A stretch of DNA of 64,000 nt from Marinobacterium nitratireducens (GCF_014645375.1 NZ_BMLT01000009.1:124001-188000); one strand, 5' to 3'; counted from the stretch's first letter, positions 52,905-62,469 are shown. Numbers and translations: made by a program. Notes: generated from the letters alone by a model not told the origin.

Positions 52905-53447
52905 ATGAATCCTAAGCTCTTTGCGGGTATGCTGACCGCAGTCCTGCTGCACGTCTTCTCCGGGGTTTCCCTGGCCCAACCGCCTGATGCCGGCAATTTC
53001 GTAGCGCACCTCGATGGCGCCAACGAGGTTCCACCGGTCGATACCTTTGCGACCGGCCAGGCCGTCTTCAAGCTCGGCGGCGACGGGACGGTGCTCGATT
53101 ACAAACTCATCGTCGCCAACATCGACAATGTTGTCGCGGCGCATATTCACCTTGCGTCGGCCGGAATGAATGGGCCGGTCGTGGCCTTTGTGGCCGGGTC
53201 CTTTGCCCCGGGTGGCGGCCCCGTGGACGGCATACTCGCCGAAGGCACCATTACGGAGGGCAATCTGATCGGACCACTGGCAGGTCAGGACCTCTCTGTG
53301 CTGGTGGCTGCGATGCGCTCCGGCGGTACTTACGTCAATGTCCACACCAATGACGGTGAGGCCCCTGTCAATACCGGGCCGGGCGACTTCGCCAGTGGCG
53401 AGGTGCGTGGTCAGATTGCAACGGCGGGGCGTCCTACGCCGCAATAA
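52905..53447 (+). CDS. Secreted CHRD-domain protein
   Basis: 180 residues with a Sec signal peptide (ending GVSLA) and one CHRD (chordin-like) domain: FVAHLDGANEVPPVDTFATG, AAHIHLASAGMNGPVV and TYVNVHTNDG. The histidines in HIHL and VHTN are typical. Found in many secreted bacterial proteins without an agreed function. AAGGAG is 7 bases before the ATG at 52905; an ATG at 52890 is less well placed. Confidence 0.88.
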   Translation: MNPKLFAGMLTAVLLHVFSGVSLAQPPDAGNFVAHLDGANEVPPVDTFATGQAVFKLGGDGTVLDYKLIVANIDNVVAAHIHLASAGMNGPVVAFVAGSFAPGGGPVDGILAEGTITEGNLIGPLAGQDLSVLVAAMRSGGTYVNVHTNDGEAPVNTGPGDFASGEVRGQIATAGRPTPQ

Positions 53448-53539
53448 CAACCCGATCGGTCCGGCTTCAGCGCCAATTCTAGCCTGACCGCGTGCGGGAA
53501 CGCGGCGGGCTTGGCTGGCCCTGGTAAAGAGGGCGAAGC

Positions 53540-54748
53540 ATGATTGACCCGCGTACCGGCAAGGTGCTGACAACGACGTCACCAAAGGCGGCGCAGTCTT
53601 ACCTCGATGCTCTGGATCTCGTGCTGGGTTCGGAGACCGGCGCAAAAGAGCGTCTCGACGATGCGCTGGAGCAGGATCCCGAATTCGCGATGGCGATGGC
53701 GGCGCGCTTTATGCTGGCGAAGGACGCGAACGATCCGGCGTCAGACGACTACAGGTCAAAGGCCCGGACGTTGGCCGTGCAGGCCTCGTCCCGGGAGCAG
53801 GCGCATATCGATGTGCTGATCGGCCTGCTGGAAGACCCTTGTGGGAGTTTGCAGTGTACGCAGGCGTATGTCGCCCGCAACCCGGGTGACCTGCTCGTTA
53901 TATCCCAGCTGTGCGGCTACCTGATTTTCTATGGCGGCCCGCTGAAACTCACCCGGGTGCTGGATATTCTCAAAGCCTCAGAAGCGACACTCGCGGATGA
54001 CTGGGCCTTCCTGGCGAGGCTCGGGTTTGCGGTGAGCGAGGCGGGCGACCCGGCGCGCGGCAGAACGATTCAGGAAAGGGCGCTCGAGCTGCGCCCTCAG
54101 GCCCTCTACACGATCCACGGTTACGCCCATGTTCTGCACGATCTTGGCGTGCCGGAGGAATCGGCCTCGCTGATCGACAACTGGCTTGAGTCGAATCAGG
54201 CCTCGGCCCGGGGAGGCAGCCTTTATGGGCATCTGCAGTGGCACCTCGCGCTGGCGGAGTGGCAGTTGGGTCGGCGGGACGAAGCCTGGGAGCGGTATCG
54301 GCGTTACAGCGCGCCAGAGACCACGACCTGCGGTCCCGTTCTGACGCTGGCGGACTGTGGCGGTTTTCTGCTGCGTGACTATCTCAGAACCGGCGATACC
54401 GCCCCCAGGACATCGGCGGTGACAGACCTGGTGGCCCGGTTCTCGGGCATGCTGGCGCACCCCTTTATCGCGCTGCACGTCGGGGGTATCCATGCGGCGA
54501 CGGGGGACCTGGCGGAGCTGGACCGCTCTGAATCGCTTATTCGCGAGAGGGACGCGAGCGACGACCGCGATCTGGCGCTGCAACTGGTCGCGGCTATCGG
54601 CCATCTGGCCCGGTCGGATTACCGGCAGGCTGCGCATGTCCTGGGCAGGATTACCCCCGCACAGCGTATCGGCGTGGGCGGAAGCCATGTTGAACGCATG
54701 CTCATCGATCTGCTGGAGGCAAAGGCGCTGGAGGGCTTGGCCGAATAG
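53540..54748 (+). CDS. Tetratricopeptide-repeat protein (TTC38-like)
   Basis: 402 residues of mostly alpha-helical TPR-type repeats, resembling the TTC38 family found in bacteria and animals. Recognisable segments are YLDALDLVLGSETGAKERLD, ALRPQALYTIHGYAHVLHDLG-like text near 190 (LELRPQALYTIHGYAHVLHD), and SLYGHLQWHLALAEWQLGR. No signal peptide. A protein-protein interaction role is likely but no partner is evident. It starts 92 bases after the CHRD gene. Confidence 0.85.
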   Translation: MIDPRTGKVLTTTSPKAAQSYLDALDLVLGSETGAKERLDDALEQDPEFAMAMAARFMLAKDANDPASDDYRSKARTLAVQASSREQAHIDVLIGLLEDPCGSLQCTQAYVARNPGDLLVISQLCGYLIFYGGPLKLTRVLDILKASEATLADDWAFLARLGFAVSEAGDPARGRTIQERALELRPQALYTIHGYAHVLHDLGVPEESASLIDNWLESNQASARGGSLYGHLQWHLALAEWQLGRRDEAWERYRRYSAPETTTCGPVLTLADCGGFLLRDYLRTGDTAPRTSAVTDLVARFSGMLAHPFIALHVGGIHAATGDLAELDRSESLIRERDASDDRDLALQLVAAIGHLARSDYRQAAHVLGRITPAQRIGVGGSHVERMLIDLLEAKALEGLAE

Positions 54749-54832
54749 CCGGGACGGTTCAACTCTGTATGCGACTGTATCGAGGGTGGGCGATTCTCGC
54801 CTCACGCTTTACCCACTCACCCTTCCCGCACA

Positions 54833-54862
54833 GTTACACTTTGTTACTTTTCCTTGCGTAAC
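54833..54862. promoter_or_regulatory. Phased GTTAC/GTAAC repeats upstream of the glucose ABC operon
   Basis: GTTAC occurs at 54833 and 54843, exactly 10 bases apart, and the inverse GTAAC at 54858. Direct repeats one helical turn apart are typical of OmpR-family regulator sites, so a GltR-like operator is a reasonable guess. CTTTACCCA also occurs twice, at about 54808 and 54863. Confidence 0.4.
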
Positions 54863-54955
54863 TTTACCCAATCGGAACAGCGGGCTTGCTAGATTGCGTA
54901 CTGACGACGGCCGTGAAGTCGGCACGCGCATAACAATAAAAGGAAACGCATCAAG

Positions 54956-56203
54956 ATGAACACCTTCAAGACCTGCCTCTCGGGCCTGGCCCTGTCCGTG
55001 GCCTGCGCCTCCGCTACAGCCGGTGAAGTCGAAGTGCTGCACTGGTGGACCTCCGGTGGCGAAGCTGCCGCAATCAACGTGCTGAAACAGGAAATGGAAG
55101 CCGCCGGGCATACCTGGAAGGACTTCGCCGTGGCCGGCGGGGGCGGCGAGTCCGCGATGACGGTGCTCAAATCCCGTGCCATTTCCGGCAATCCGCCATC
55201 CGCCGCCCAGATCAAGGGACCCGATATACAGGAGTGGGGCGAGCTCGGTTTCCTGGCGCCGCTTGACGAGGTGGCCGGGGCGGGGCAATGGGATTCGCTG
55301 CTGCCGGAGGTGGTCAGCAATGTCATGAAGTACGACGGCCACTACGTGGCGGTGCCGATCAACGTGCACCGCGTCAACTGGCTCTGGGCCAATCCGGCCG
55401 CGTTCGAGAAGGCCGGTGTCGAGATCCCGACCACCTGGGAGCAGATGATCGAGGTCGGGTCCAAGCTCAGGGAGGCCGGCTTCGTGCCGTTGGCCCACGG
55501 CGGCCAGGCCTGGCAGGACGCGACCCTGTACGAGGCGGTGGCGCTGGCCGAAGGGCCCGAGTTCTACCGCAAGGCGTTCGTCGACCACGACGAGGCCACG
55601 CTCAAGGGCGAGACCATGGTCAAGGTGCTCAAGACCTTCAAGCAGATGCGTGAGCTGATCGACGACGATGCCAGCGGTCGCGACTGGAACGTCGCCACCT
55701 CTATGGTGATCAACGGCGAGGCCGCGATGCAGGTGATGGGCGACTGGGCCAAGGGCGAATTCACCGCCGCCGGCAAGGTTGCGGGCAGCGATTACGTCTG
55801 CGCGCCGGCACCGGGTACCGCCGATATGTTCACCTTCAATATCGACAGCCTGGCGATGTTCCAGCAGAGCGACGACAGCCGCGTCGAAGCGCAGCAGGAT
55901 CTGGCGCGTCTGGCGATGGAACCGAAGTTCCAGGAAGCCTTCAACCTCAACAAGGGCTCCATCCCGGCCCGCCAGGGCATGGACCGGACGCCGTTCGACA
56001 GCTGCGCGCACGCCTCCATGGACGCCTTTACCGCCAGCGCCGAGAAAGGCAGCCTGGTGCCGAGCATGGCCCACGGCATGGCGACCGTCTCCCGCGTGCA
56101 GGGCGCCATCTACGACGTCGTTACCAACTTCTTCAACTCCACTGACATGAGCGCCGAAGAGGCAGCCGACAAGCTGGCCCGCGCGGTCAACGCAAGCCTG
56201 TAA
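54956..56203 (+). CDS. gtsA: Glucose-type sugar-binding protein of CUT1 ABC transporter (GtsA-like)
   Basis: 415 residues. Sec signal peptide ending ASATA, then an SBP_bac_1 fold: VEVLHWWTSGGEAAAINVLK, VSNVMKYDGHYVAVPINVHR, and PTTWEQMIEVGSKLREAGFV. These fit the glucose/mannose group of Pseudomonas GtsA. First gene of a four-gene operon (A, B, C, D). Substrate by homology glucose, perhaps also mannose. Confidence 0.92.
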   Translation: MNTFKTCLSGLALSVACASATAGEVEVLHWWTSGGEAAAINVLKQEMEAAGHTWKDFAVAGGGGESAMTVLKSRAISGNPPSAAQIKGPDIQEWGELGFLAPLDEVAGAGQWDSLLPEVVSNVMKYDGHYVAVPINVHRVNWLWANPAAFEKAGVEIPTTWEQMIEVGSKLREAGFVPLAHGGQAWQDATLYEAVALAEGPEFYRKAFVDHDEATLKGETMVKVLKTFKQMRELIDDDASGRDWNVATSMVINGEAAMQVMGDWAKGEFTAAGKVAGSDYVCAPAPGTADMFTFNIDSLAMFQQSDDSRVEAQQDLARLAMEPKFQEAFNLNKGSIPARQGMDRTPFDSCAHASMDAFTASAEKGSLVPSMAHGMATVSRVQGAIYDVVTNFFNSTDMSAEEAADKLARAVNASL

Positions 56204-56256
56204 CTGGCGCCGGGCAGGCGCCGCCTGCCCGCAACCCACACCTGGGGTATCCCGCT

Positions 56257-57192
56257 ATGAACAACCCATCTGCTTCGTTGCCCAGCGTCGCGGCGGCGCG
56301 GCCGGCTGCGCGCCGCCTGTCGGACCGCTTCGCCGACTGGCTGCCGAAGATCGTGCTGGCACCGACCGTCGTCATCACCCTGGTCGCCGTTTACGGCTAC
56401 ATGATCTGGACGGCGCTGCTGTCGCTGACCAATTCCCGCATCCTGCCGGTGTGGAAGTTCACCGGCACCGGCCAGTACGCCAAGCTGTTCGAGAACGAGC
56501 GCTGGGGCGTCGCGGTCGAAAACCTGATCATCTTCGGCGTGCTCTTCATCCTGGTCTGCCTGGTCATCGGCGTGCTGCTGGCGATTCTGCTGGACCAGAA
56601 GATCCGCGCCGAGGGCGCGCTGCGCACCATCTACCTCTACCCGATGGCGATCTCCTTCATCGTTACCGGTACCGCCTGGAAGTGGCTGCTGAACCCCGGC
56701 CTCGGACTCGAGAAAACGCTGCACGACTGGGGCTTCGAGAGCTTCAGCTTCGACTGGCTGGTGAACCCCGACATGGTCGTTTACTGCCTGGTGATCGCCG
56801 CGGTCTGGCAGTCGTCCGGTTTCGTCATGGCGATGTTCCTCGCCGGGCTGCGGGGCATCGACCCGGACATGGTCAAGGCGGCCCAGCTGGACGGCGCCTC
56901 GATGCCGAAGATCTACCGCCGCATCGTGTTGCCGAGCCTGAAGCCGGTGTTCTTCAGCGCCTTCGTGATTCTGTCCCATATCGCCATCAAGAGCTTCGAC
57001 CTGGTGATGGCGCTGACCGGCGGCGGCCCCGGCTACGCCTCGGATCTGCCGGCGACCTTCATGTACCAGCATGCCTTCACCCGCGGCCAGATGGGCCTCG
57101 GCGCGGCGAGCGCCATCGTCATGCTCGGTGGGGTGCTGGCGATCCTGGTTCCCTACCTTTACTCGGAGCTGCGGGGTAAGAAACATGGTTAA
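56257..57192 (+). CDS. gtsB: Sugar ABC transporter permease, MalF type (GtsB-like)
   Basis: 311 residues, six membrane helices. The ATPase-coupling EAA loop reads DPDMVKAAQLDGASMPKIYR then RIVLPSLKPV, and the C-terminal ALTGGGPGYASDLPATFMYQ is typical of MalF-type permeases. It starts 53 bases after gtsA and overlaps gtsC by 8 bases. Confidence 0.93.
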   Translation: MNNPSASLPSVAAARPAARRLSDRFADWLPKIVLAPTVVITLVAVYGYMIWTALLSLTNSRILPVWKFTGTGQYAKLFENERWGVAVENLIIFGVLFILVCLVIGVLLAILLDQKIRAEGALRTIYLYPMAISFIVTGTAWKWLLNPGLGLEKTLHDWGFESFSFDWLVNPDMVVYCLVIAAVWQSSGFVMAMFLAGLRGIDPDMVKAAQLDGASMPKIYRRIVLPSLKPVFFSAFVILSHIAIKSFDLVMALTGGGPGYASDLPATFMYQHAFTRGQMGLGAASAIVMLGGVLAILVPYLYSELRGKKHG

Positions 57193-58057
57193 GTCGCAAC
57201 AGACATTCGGCCAGCAGCTGCTGCGCTACGGTCTCTATGCCATTCTCGGGGTCGCGGCGCTGGTGTACCTGATGCCGCTCTGGGTGATGCTGCTGACCTC
57301 ACTCAAGGACATCGAGGAAATCCGCAGCGGCACCCTGTTCTCGCTGCCCGGCAGCCTCAACTTCGACGCCTGGTCCAAGGCCTGGAGCGGGGCCTGCACC
57401 GGCAGCACCTGCGAAGGCATCGCGCCCTTTTTCGGCAACTCCTTCAAGATCGTGATCCCGGCGGTGGCGATCTCGACGCTGATCGGCGCCCTCAATGGCT
57501 ACGTGCTGTCGATGTGGCGTTTTCGCGGCAGCGAGCTGCTGTTCGGCGCCATGCTGGTGGGCTGCTTCATTCCGTTCCAGGTGATCCTGCTGCCGATGGC
57601 GCGGATGCTGGCGACCTTTGGCCTCGCCAACACCACCACCGGGCTGGTCGCGGTGCACATCACCTACGGCATCGCCTTCACCACGCTGTTCTTCCGCAAC
57701 TTCTACGTTGGCCTGCCGAAGGAGCTGATCGCGGCGGCGCGGCTCGACGGCGCGGGGTTCTTCTTTATCTTCCGCCGCATCGTGCTGCCGCTGTCGACGC
57801 CGATCATCGTGGTCTGCGTGATCTGGCAGTTCACCCAGATCTGGAACGACTTCCTGTTCGGCGTGGTGTTCTCCGGCGGCGATACCCAGCCGGTGACGGT
57901 GGCGCTGAACAACCTGGTCAACACCAGCTTCGGCGGCAAGGAATACAACGTCGACATGGCCGCGGCGCTGATGGCGGCGCTGCCGACCCTGGTGGTCTAC
58001 GTGCTGGCGGGCAAATACTTTGTGCGCGGGCTTACTGCCGGCGCCGTCAAAGGCTGA
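57185..58057 (+). CDS. gtsC: Sugar ABC transporter permease, MalG type (GtsC-like)
   Basis: 290 residues. Six helices, coupling loop [20 protein letters not shown] then [13 protein letters not shown], and [20 protein letters not shown] at the C-terminal side. The inserted segment [14 protein letters not shown] near residue 72 holds two cysteines facing the periplasm. The ATG at 57185 was preferred to an upstream frame that reads gtsB out of frame. Confidence 0.93.
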   Translation: MVKSQQTFGQQLLRYGLYAILGVAALVYLMPLWVMLLTSLKDIEEIRSGTLFSLPGSLNFDAWSKAWSGACTGSTCEGIAPFFGNSFKIVIPAVAISTLIGALNGYVLSMWRFRGSELLFGAMLVGCFIPFQVILLPMARMLATFGLANTTTGLVAVHITYGIAFTTLFFRNFYVGLPKELIAAARLDGAGFFFIFRRIVLPLSTPIIVVCVIWQFTQIWNDFLFGVVFSGGDTQPVTVALNNLVNTSFGGKEYNVDMAAALMAALPTLVVYVLAGKYFVRGLTAGAVKG

Positions 58058-58080
58058 AGAATAATAAGAGGTTCACGAAA

Positions 58081-59199
58081 ATGGCTAACCTGACTATCGA
58101 CAACGTCATCAAGACCTACGGCCAGACCGAGGTGCTCAAAGGCATCAATATCGCCATCGAGAAGGGCGAGTTCCTGATCCTGGTCGGCCCGTCCGGCTGC
58201 GGCAAGTCGACGCTGATGAACAGCATCGCAGGGCTCGAAGACGTCACTGGCGGCCGTATCCTGATCGGCGACACCGACGTGACCCAGGCCGCGCCCAAGG
58301 ATCGCGACATCGCCATGGTGTTCCAGTCCTACGCGCTGTACCCCAACATGTCGGTGCGCGAGAACATCGCCTTCGGTCTCGAGATCCGCAAGGTGCCGAA
58401 ACCGGAGCGCGAGGCCGAAGTGCAGCGCGTCGCCTCGCTGCTGCAGATCGAGCACCTGCTCGACCGCAAGCCGGGCCAGCTCTCCGGCGGCCAGCGCCAG
58501 CGCGTCGCCATGGGCCGGGCGCTGGCGCGCCGGCCCAAGCTCTACCTGTTCGACGAACCCCTGTCGAACCTCGACGCCAAGCTGCGCGTCGAGATGCGCA
58601 CCGAGATCAAGAAGCTGCACCAGCGCCTGGGCACCACCATCGTTTACGTCACCCACGACCAGATCGAGGCGATGACCCTGGCCGACCGCATCGCGGTGAT
58701 GCGCGCCGGCGAGCTGCTGCAGCTCGGCAGCCCGCAGGAGATCTACGACGATCCGGCCAACCAGTTCGTCGCCGGCTTCATGGGTTCGCCGGCGATGAAC
58801 TTCGTGCCGTGCCGGCTGGTGGCGGGCGACGCGGGGCTCGGCGTCGAAATCACGGACGGCAACGGCAACCCGGCCTGGCTGCCGGTGCCCAATCCGGAGC
58901 GGCTTTCGGGTCATGCCGGCCAGGAGGTGGTGCTCGGCATACGGCCGGAGATGATCACCGATCCGGTGCCGCACAAGGCCGAGGACCCGCTGGTACGTCA
59001 GGTGCCGATGAAGGTGCTGGTGACCGAACCTACCGGCGCCGACACCATGCTGGTGACCGAGATCAACGGTGTCGAGCTCAACTGCCGCATCAACCCGGGC
59101 TACAGCACCCCGGTCGGCGAAACGGTGCCGCTGATGTTCGATATGAGCAAGGCCGTGTTCTTCGACCCGAACAGCGAGGCGCGCATCGACCGCGCCTGA
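58081..59199 (+). CDS. gtsD: Sugar ABC transporter ATPase, MalK/UgpC type (GtsD-like)
   Basis: 372 residues. Walker [10 protein letters not shown] at 36-44, Q-loop [10 protein letters not shown], signature LSGGQRQR, Walker [15 protein letters not shown] and switch His VTHDQ, then a TOBE regulatory region (about 240-372). It energises uptake by GtsBC. Last gene of the operon; the outer-membrane porin OprB that often follows in Pseudomonas is absent. Confidence 0.95.
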   Translation: MANLTIDNVIKTYGQTEVLKGINIAIEKGEFLILVGPSGCGKSTLMNSIAGLEDVTGGRILIGDTDVTQAAPKDRDIAMVFQSYALYPNMSVRENIAFGLEIRKVPKPEREAEVQRVASLLQIEHLLDRKPGQLSGGQRQRVAMGRALARRPKLYLFDEPLSNLDAKLRVEMRTEIKKLHQRLGTTIVYVTHDQIEAMTLADRIAVMRAGELLQLGSPQEIYDDPANQFVAGFMGSPAMNFVPCRLVAGDAGLGVEITDGNGNPAWLPVPNPERLSGHAGQEVVLGIRPEMITDPVPHKAEDPLVRQVPMKVLVTEPTGADTMLVTEINGVELNCRINPGYSTPVGETVPLMFDMSKAVFFDPNSEARIDRA

Positions 59200-59658
59200 A
59201 TCCTGGGCGCTCCTGCGACGGGCGGTGCCATACCGCTTATTGTGGGCCGCGGCCAGCGACGACCATGCCAGCTGCGGTACAGAAGACGTTCGCTCGCGGA
59301 GCCAACTCCCCCTAAAAGCCGGGCCCCGCAAGACCTGTAGGAGCCCACTCCGTGGGCGAAGCTGTTCGGTATCGTGGGTAATCGCTCGCGGAGCGAGCTC
59401 CTACAAAAGCCGGGCCGCGCAAGACCTGTAGCCGCGCCCCGCGGCGAATGCTTTTCCGGCGTGGATGGCAGTGGGTGTGCGGCCCTGATAGATGGCGGTT
59501 TTCTGGGCGATCGTACTGGCGGAGCCAGGCCTGAGCACTGGCAAACGGGGCGCCTTTGTACAAAACTTATCCTGCTGGGCAAGGGTGTAGAAAAGGCCTT
59601 TCAGCACCTGGCCAGGAGCGGGTAATAAGGAGTTAGAAACAAGAAAGGCGTCAGCGAT
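59200..59658. repeat. Gap with a cluster of three REP-type palindromes (59336-59453)
   Basis: TGTAGGAGCCCACTCCGTGG at 59336, the opposed TCGCTCGCGGAGCGAGCTCC at 59382 and a third copy CTGTAGCCGCGCCCCGCGGC at 59428. No gene in the 459 bases. The part after about 59560 turns less G/C-rich and should contain the HxlR gene promoter. Confidence 0.7.
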
Positions 59659-60348
59659 ATGCTTGATTATGGTGAAGCCTGTCCAATTTCCATGGCAACG
59701 TCCGTTCTATGTGAAAAATGGACTTTGCAAATAATCAGAGAGCTGTTTTTTGGTTCTACCCGTTATTCCGAGATTCAGAAGTATATTCCCAATATCTCGC
59801 CATCGCTGTTACGAAATCGTCTGCGCTTCCTCGAAGAAAAGGGAATAATTTTTCGTAAGCCCGGCGCCACTGCAGGCCGCCACGAGTACCATCTCACGCC
59901 TGCGGGTAAGGCACTTGCGCCGGTGCTCAATGAGCTTGGGCGCTGGGGGATGTGCCATGCCAGCGAGGGTATGACGGATCAACCCAATGCCGCACCCAGT
60001 CTGATCAGAGATATCACCGGCGGTATCAACGCCGATGAGCTGCCAGCCGGCGATACGGTGATCCAGCTGCACCTCACCGATGTCACGCCTGAAGCCAAGT
60101 ATCACATTTACGTGCGCGACAACGTCGCGACAGAGTGCCCGTTGGATCTGGGCTTCGATGTCGATGTGTACATTACGGCATCGACCAAAGCGCTGACCCG
60201 GGTCTGGTATGGCGAAATCGACATCTATGATGCGATCGACAATGGATCGGTGAAAGTGGTTGCCCATCCTGTCTATATAAAGTCGCTGAAGCGCTGGTTC
60301 GGTATCAGCTCCTTTACCACAGATAACCCTCAGCCTTTTCATTCCTGA
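59659..60348 (+). CDS. HxlR-family transcriptional regulator with C-terminal SCP2-like domain
   Basis: 229 residues. The winged helix-turn-helix (about 1-95) has the family N-terminus ACPISMATSVLCEKWTLQII and STRYSEIQKYIPNISPSLLR. The remaining 125 residues (IQLHLTDVTPEAKYHIYVRD, GFDVDVYITASTKALTRVW) look like an SCP2 sterol-carrier-like module, seen in some HxlR relatives. The start region is less GC-rich than the rest. Target and ligand unknown. Confidence 0.85.
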   Translation: MLDYGEACPISMATSVLCEKWTLQIIRELFFGSTRYSEIQKYIPNISPSLLRNRLRFLEEKGIIFRKPGATAGRHEYHLTPAGKALAPVLNELGRWGMCHASEGMTDQPNAAPSLIRDITGGINADELPAGDTVIQLHLTDVTPEAKYHIYVRDNVATECPLDLGFDVDVYITASTKALTRVWYGEIDIYDAIDNGSVKVVAHPVYIKSLKRWFGISSFTTDNPQPFHS

Positions 60349-60490
60349 GATACTGCAAGTCTGAAGTGGCTGCTACAGATTCTGTCATGGAACCGGACTC
60401 ATTGTTGCAGCTTCTCGACAGGCCACCAGCATGCCTTCAAAGCTGCGCCTCGATTCCGGCTCGCGCTGAAAGCCAGAGACTCATTGGGGC

Positions 60491-60691
60491 TTATTCGCAG
60501 GTTCCCTTACCAACACCACGGTTGGAGCGGCGTATGACAACGCCGATCACCAGAACGATTGGTACCAGCATGGCGACACCCAGTAACTTGACGAAGGTGC
60601 TCAGGTCACTTACCCCGGTCGATACGCTGTATCCGGCACCGACGAGCTGGGTCACATCATGGATGGTACCGCCCGGAAACAACCCTGCTTG
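60491..60691 (-). pseudogene. Fragment of a YeiH-family (UPF0324) putative sulfate exporter
   Basis: A minus-strand frame of about 67 codons reads QAGLFPGGTIHDVTQLVGAG then YSVSTGVSDLSTFVKLLGVA and MLVPIVLVIGVV. It matches the middle of YeiH-type transporters, which are about 340 residues long, and then runs into a stop after RRSNRGVGKGTCE. Both ends are missing. Homology starts at about 60691, exactly where the overlapping YedE frame loses its own family character, so a deletion or recombination joined two transporter genes. Confidence 0.65.
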
Positions 60692-61580
60692 AGAGAATGA
60701 ACAGGCCGAGCCTAATCCCGGCCAGAATGCAGCCGACGGTCAGAAAGCCCGCCGGTGAGAATGCGGGCAGTGCGAGCAGCAGCTGGGAGTCGTTGCCGCC
60801 CATGGCCAGCGCTGCGCCGACGCCCATCAGGGTACCTGCCAGCAGGTGCAGTAGCAGCGGGCCGGCGGTGGTCGAGCGCAGTTGCAGCTTGTTCAGCCGG
60901 CGGGCGCCGAGGGACATGCCAACAAGCAGGGCGAGCACCAGCGCATAGCGGGGCAGTGCGGGCGGCGGATGGCCGTCGCTGTCCAGAACTGCCGCTATCT
61001 GTTCCTGCATCAGGCTGCCGGGCGGCCAGGCCGGCTCGTAGAGGAAGAGCAAACCGGACAGCAGACCGATCCCCATCATGCCAAACCAGAGTTTTTGTCG
61101 CGACCGGTCACCCCGCAGTGCCCTGATGGCGAGCCCGCAGGACGCTATGAACAGGATCGCTAAGTGCAGGCTGTCGGGTCCGGGCAGCGCCCTCACGTCC
61201 AGTTCCGGTTGCCACCAGGTCAGGGAGAACCAGCCGACAATCCAGCCCAGTGGAGTCGACAGCATCCTCAGTTCTCCGCTGGCCAGCCGGCTGAGGGTCG
61301 AGATGCTGCAACCCTGATTGAAGGCGGTTCCCAGCCCGAACATCAAGCCGCCGATCGCAAACCCGGGACCGGGTTCGAACACCAGGAAGGGAATCGTGGC
61401 GCCGACGTAGGGCGCAATAGACGCGACCACCCAGGCCAGCACGCCGCAACAGAGAATCGATATCAGCACTTCGGGGCGGCCCTGGGACCATTCCCTGACA
61501 CCGCGAACCAGGCACAGGCCGGTAATCTGCGTCAGATACCCCAGAACCGCAACCAGCAGAAGGGCGCTCAGAAACAACAT
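60657..61580 (-). CDS. YedE/YeeE (TsuA-like) sulfur-compound transporter, C-terminus probably altered
   Basis: 307 residues, about nine membrane helices. The two family repeats contain FGLGTAFNQGCSISTLSRLA and LAGTLMGVGAALAMGGNDSQ. YedE/TsuA proteins import thiosulfate or other sulfur species. The usual first conserved Cys motif (here NQGCSIST) is present and the second repeat has GGND in place of GxNC. The last dozen residues (SSRVVSGRYHP) come from the joined YeiH remnant read in another frame. It lies 58 bases downstream of bufC on the same strand and may supply sulfur to the peptide-modifying genes (inference). Confidence 0.82.
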   Translation of the reverse strand: MLFLSALLLVAVLGYLTQITGLCLVRGVREWSQGRPEVLISILCCGVLAWVVASIAPYVGATIPFLVFEPGPGFAIGGLMFGLGTAFNQGCSISTLSRLASGELRMLSTPLGWIVGWFSLTWWQPELDVRALPGPDSLHLAILFIASCGLAIRALRGDRSRQKLWFGMMGIGLLSGLLFLYEPAWPPGSLMQEQIAAVLDSDGHPPPALPRYALVLALLVGMSLGARRLNKLQLRSTTAGPLLLHLLAGTLMGVGAALAMGGNDSQLLLALPAFSPAGFLTVGCILAGIRLGLFILSSRVVSGRYHP

Positions 61581-61638
61581 GGCGAAATCTCCAGGGTGGA
61601 AAGAACGGTATGCACAAGATCAAAGGTTTCTTGGGACA

Positions 61639-62469
61639 TCATGATCCGGCTCCTTCCGGTACTGCCGGGTGCAAATGGCGAGGTATCGAGGACGGGATCG
61701 AGTCGAACTGTGGGATCAGCACGCCTCCGGCCAGATAGCGGGACAGCAGAGACTGCAGGTCGAATGTCCCGTCGAGCATCAGCGCCTGGTCGACGGCCTC
61801 GCCGAGGGGCTCACCCCGGCATAGCGAAGCCAGCAAGCGCCCGGCCGGGGCTTGCAAGGCCCACAGCTGAACTGTCCATTGCGGGCGCAGTACCAGTACC
61901 GTCTCGCCACCGCGGTCCAGGTCGATGGTCGTCGGTTCGTCGCCCCCGGCCTGGTTGCTCTGCCAGATGCGGTAGACGGGAAAATCGGACATCAGCAGGC
62001 GGCAGGCCGCTCCCAGATGGAATCGCAGGCCGGCCAGATCCTCCGCGGGCATCTGACTCAGCGCGTCGAGATCTACGGTGGCATCGTCGGGGGCATGGAA
62101 CACCTCATGGCAGGCCCACTCCAGACGAGCGATGTCGGCGAGGTAGGGCAGGCCTGCCGCTGGCTGGAAGCCGGCAACGAAGGCCGCCATCCGGTCACCG
62201 AACTGTGTCAGGTCGCCGCAGGTGGGGGGATGGTTGCGCAGGTACCGGTCGATCAGGTAGCGGAAAAAGTCCTCGCCCACCAGGCGTTGCATGACCGGGT
62301 AAACGGCTTCCAGCGCCTCGGTCAGGGAAATCCTGAAGTTGTTGCGGTACACCTGCAGCAGCCGGACTGCGGGCAGGCGTCCATCGGGAATCAGCCCCTG
62401 CAGGTGCTTGAGGTCGCTGCCCCAAAGGTCTTCGGCAAAGGCTCGTTGCAGTCGGTTAAGAGCGCTCAT
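61639..62469 (-). CDS. DUF2063 protein (BufC/HvfC type), partner of MNIO enzyme
   Basis: 276 residues. The DUF2063 N-terminal part has LLQVYRNNFRISLTEALEAV and YPVMQRLVGEDFFRYLIDRY, followed by a variable C-terminal domain. Such proteins bind the precursor peptide and present it to the multinuclear iron enzyme, with which this gene overlaps by four bases. Annotated in databases as a putative DNA-binding domain; a peptide-recognition role fits the operon better. Confidence 0.88.
   Translation of the reverse strand: MSALNRLQRAFAEDLWGSDLKHLQGLIPDGRLPAVRLLQVYRNNFRISLTEALEAVYPVMQRLVGEDFFRYLIDRYLRNHPPTCGDLTQFGDRMAAFVAGFQPAAGLPYLADIARLEWACHEVFHAPDDATVDLDALSQMPAEDLAGLRFHLGAACRLLMSDFPVYRIWQSNQAGGDEPTTIDLDRGGETVLVLRPQWTVQLWALQAPAGRLLASLCRGEPLGEAVDQALMLDGTFDLQSLLSRYLAGGVLIPQFDSIPSSIPRHLHPAVPEGAGS

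Noticed and set aside
60366-60692. Plus-strand frame of 108 codons antisense to the YeiH fragment
   Set aside because: The minus strand shows clear YeiH-like sequence; the plus-strand product is Ser/Thr/Pro-rich noise.
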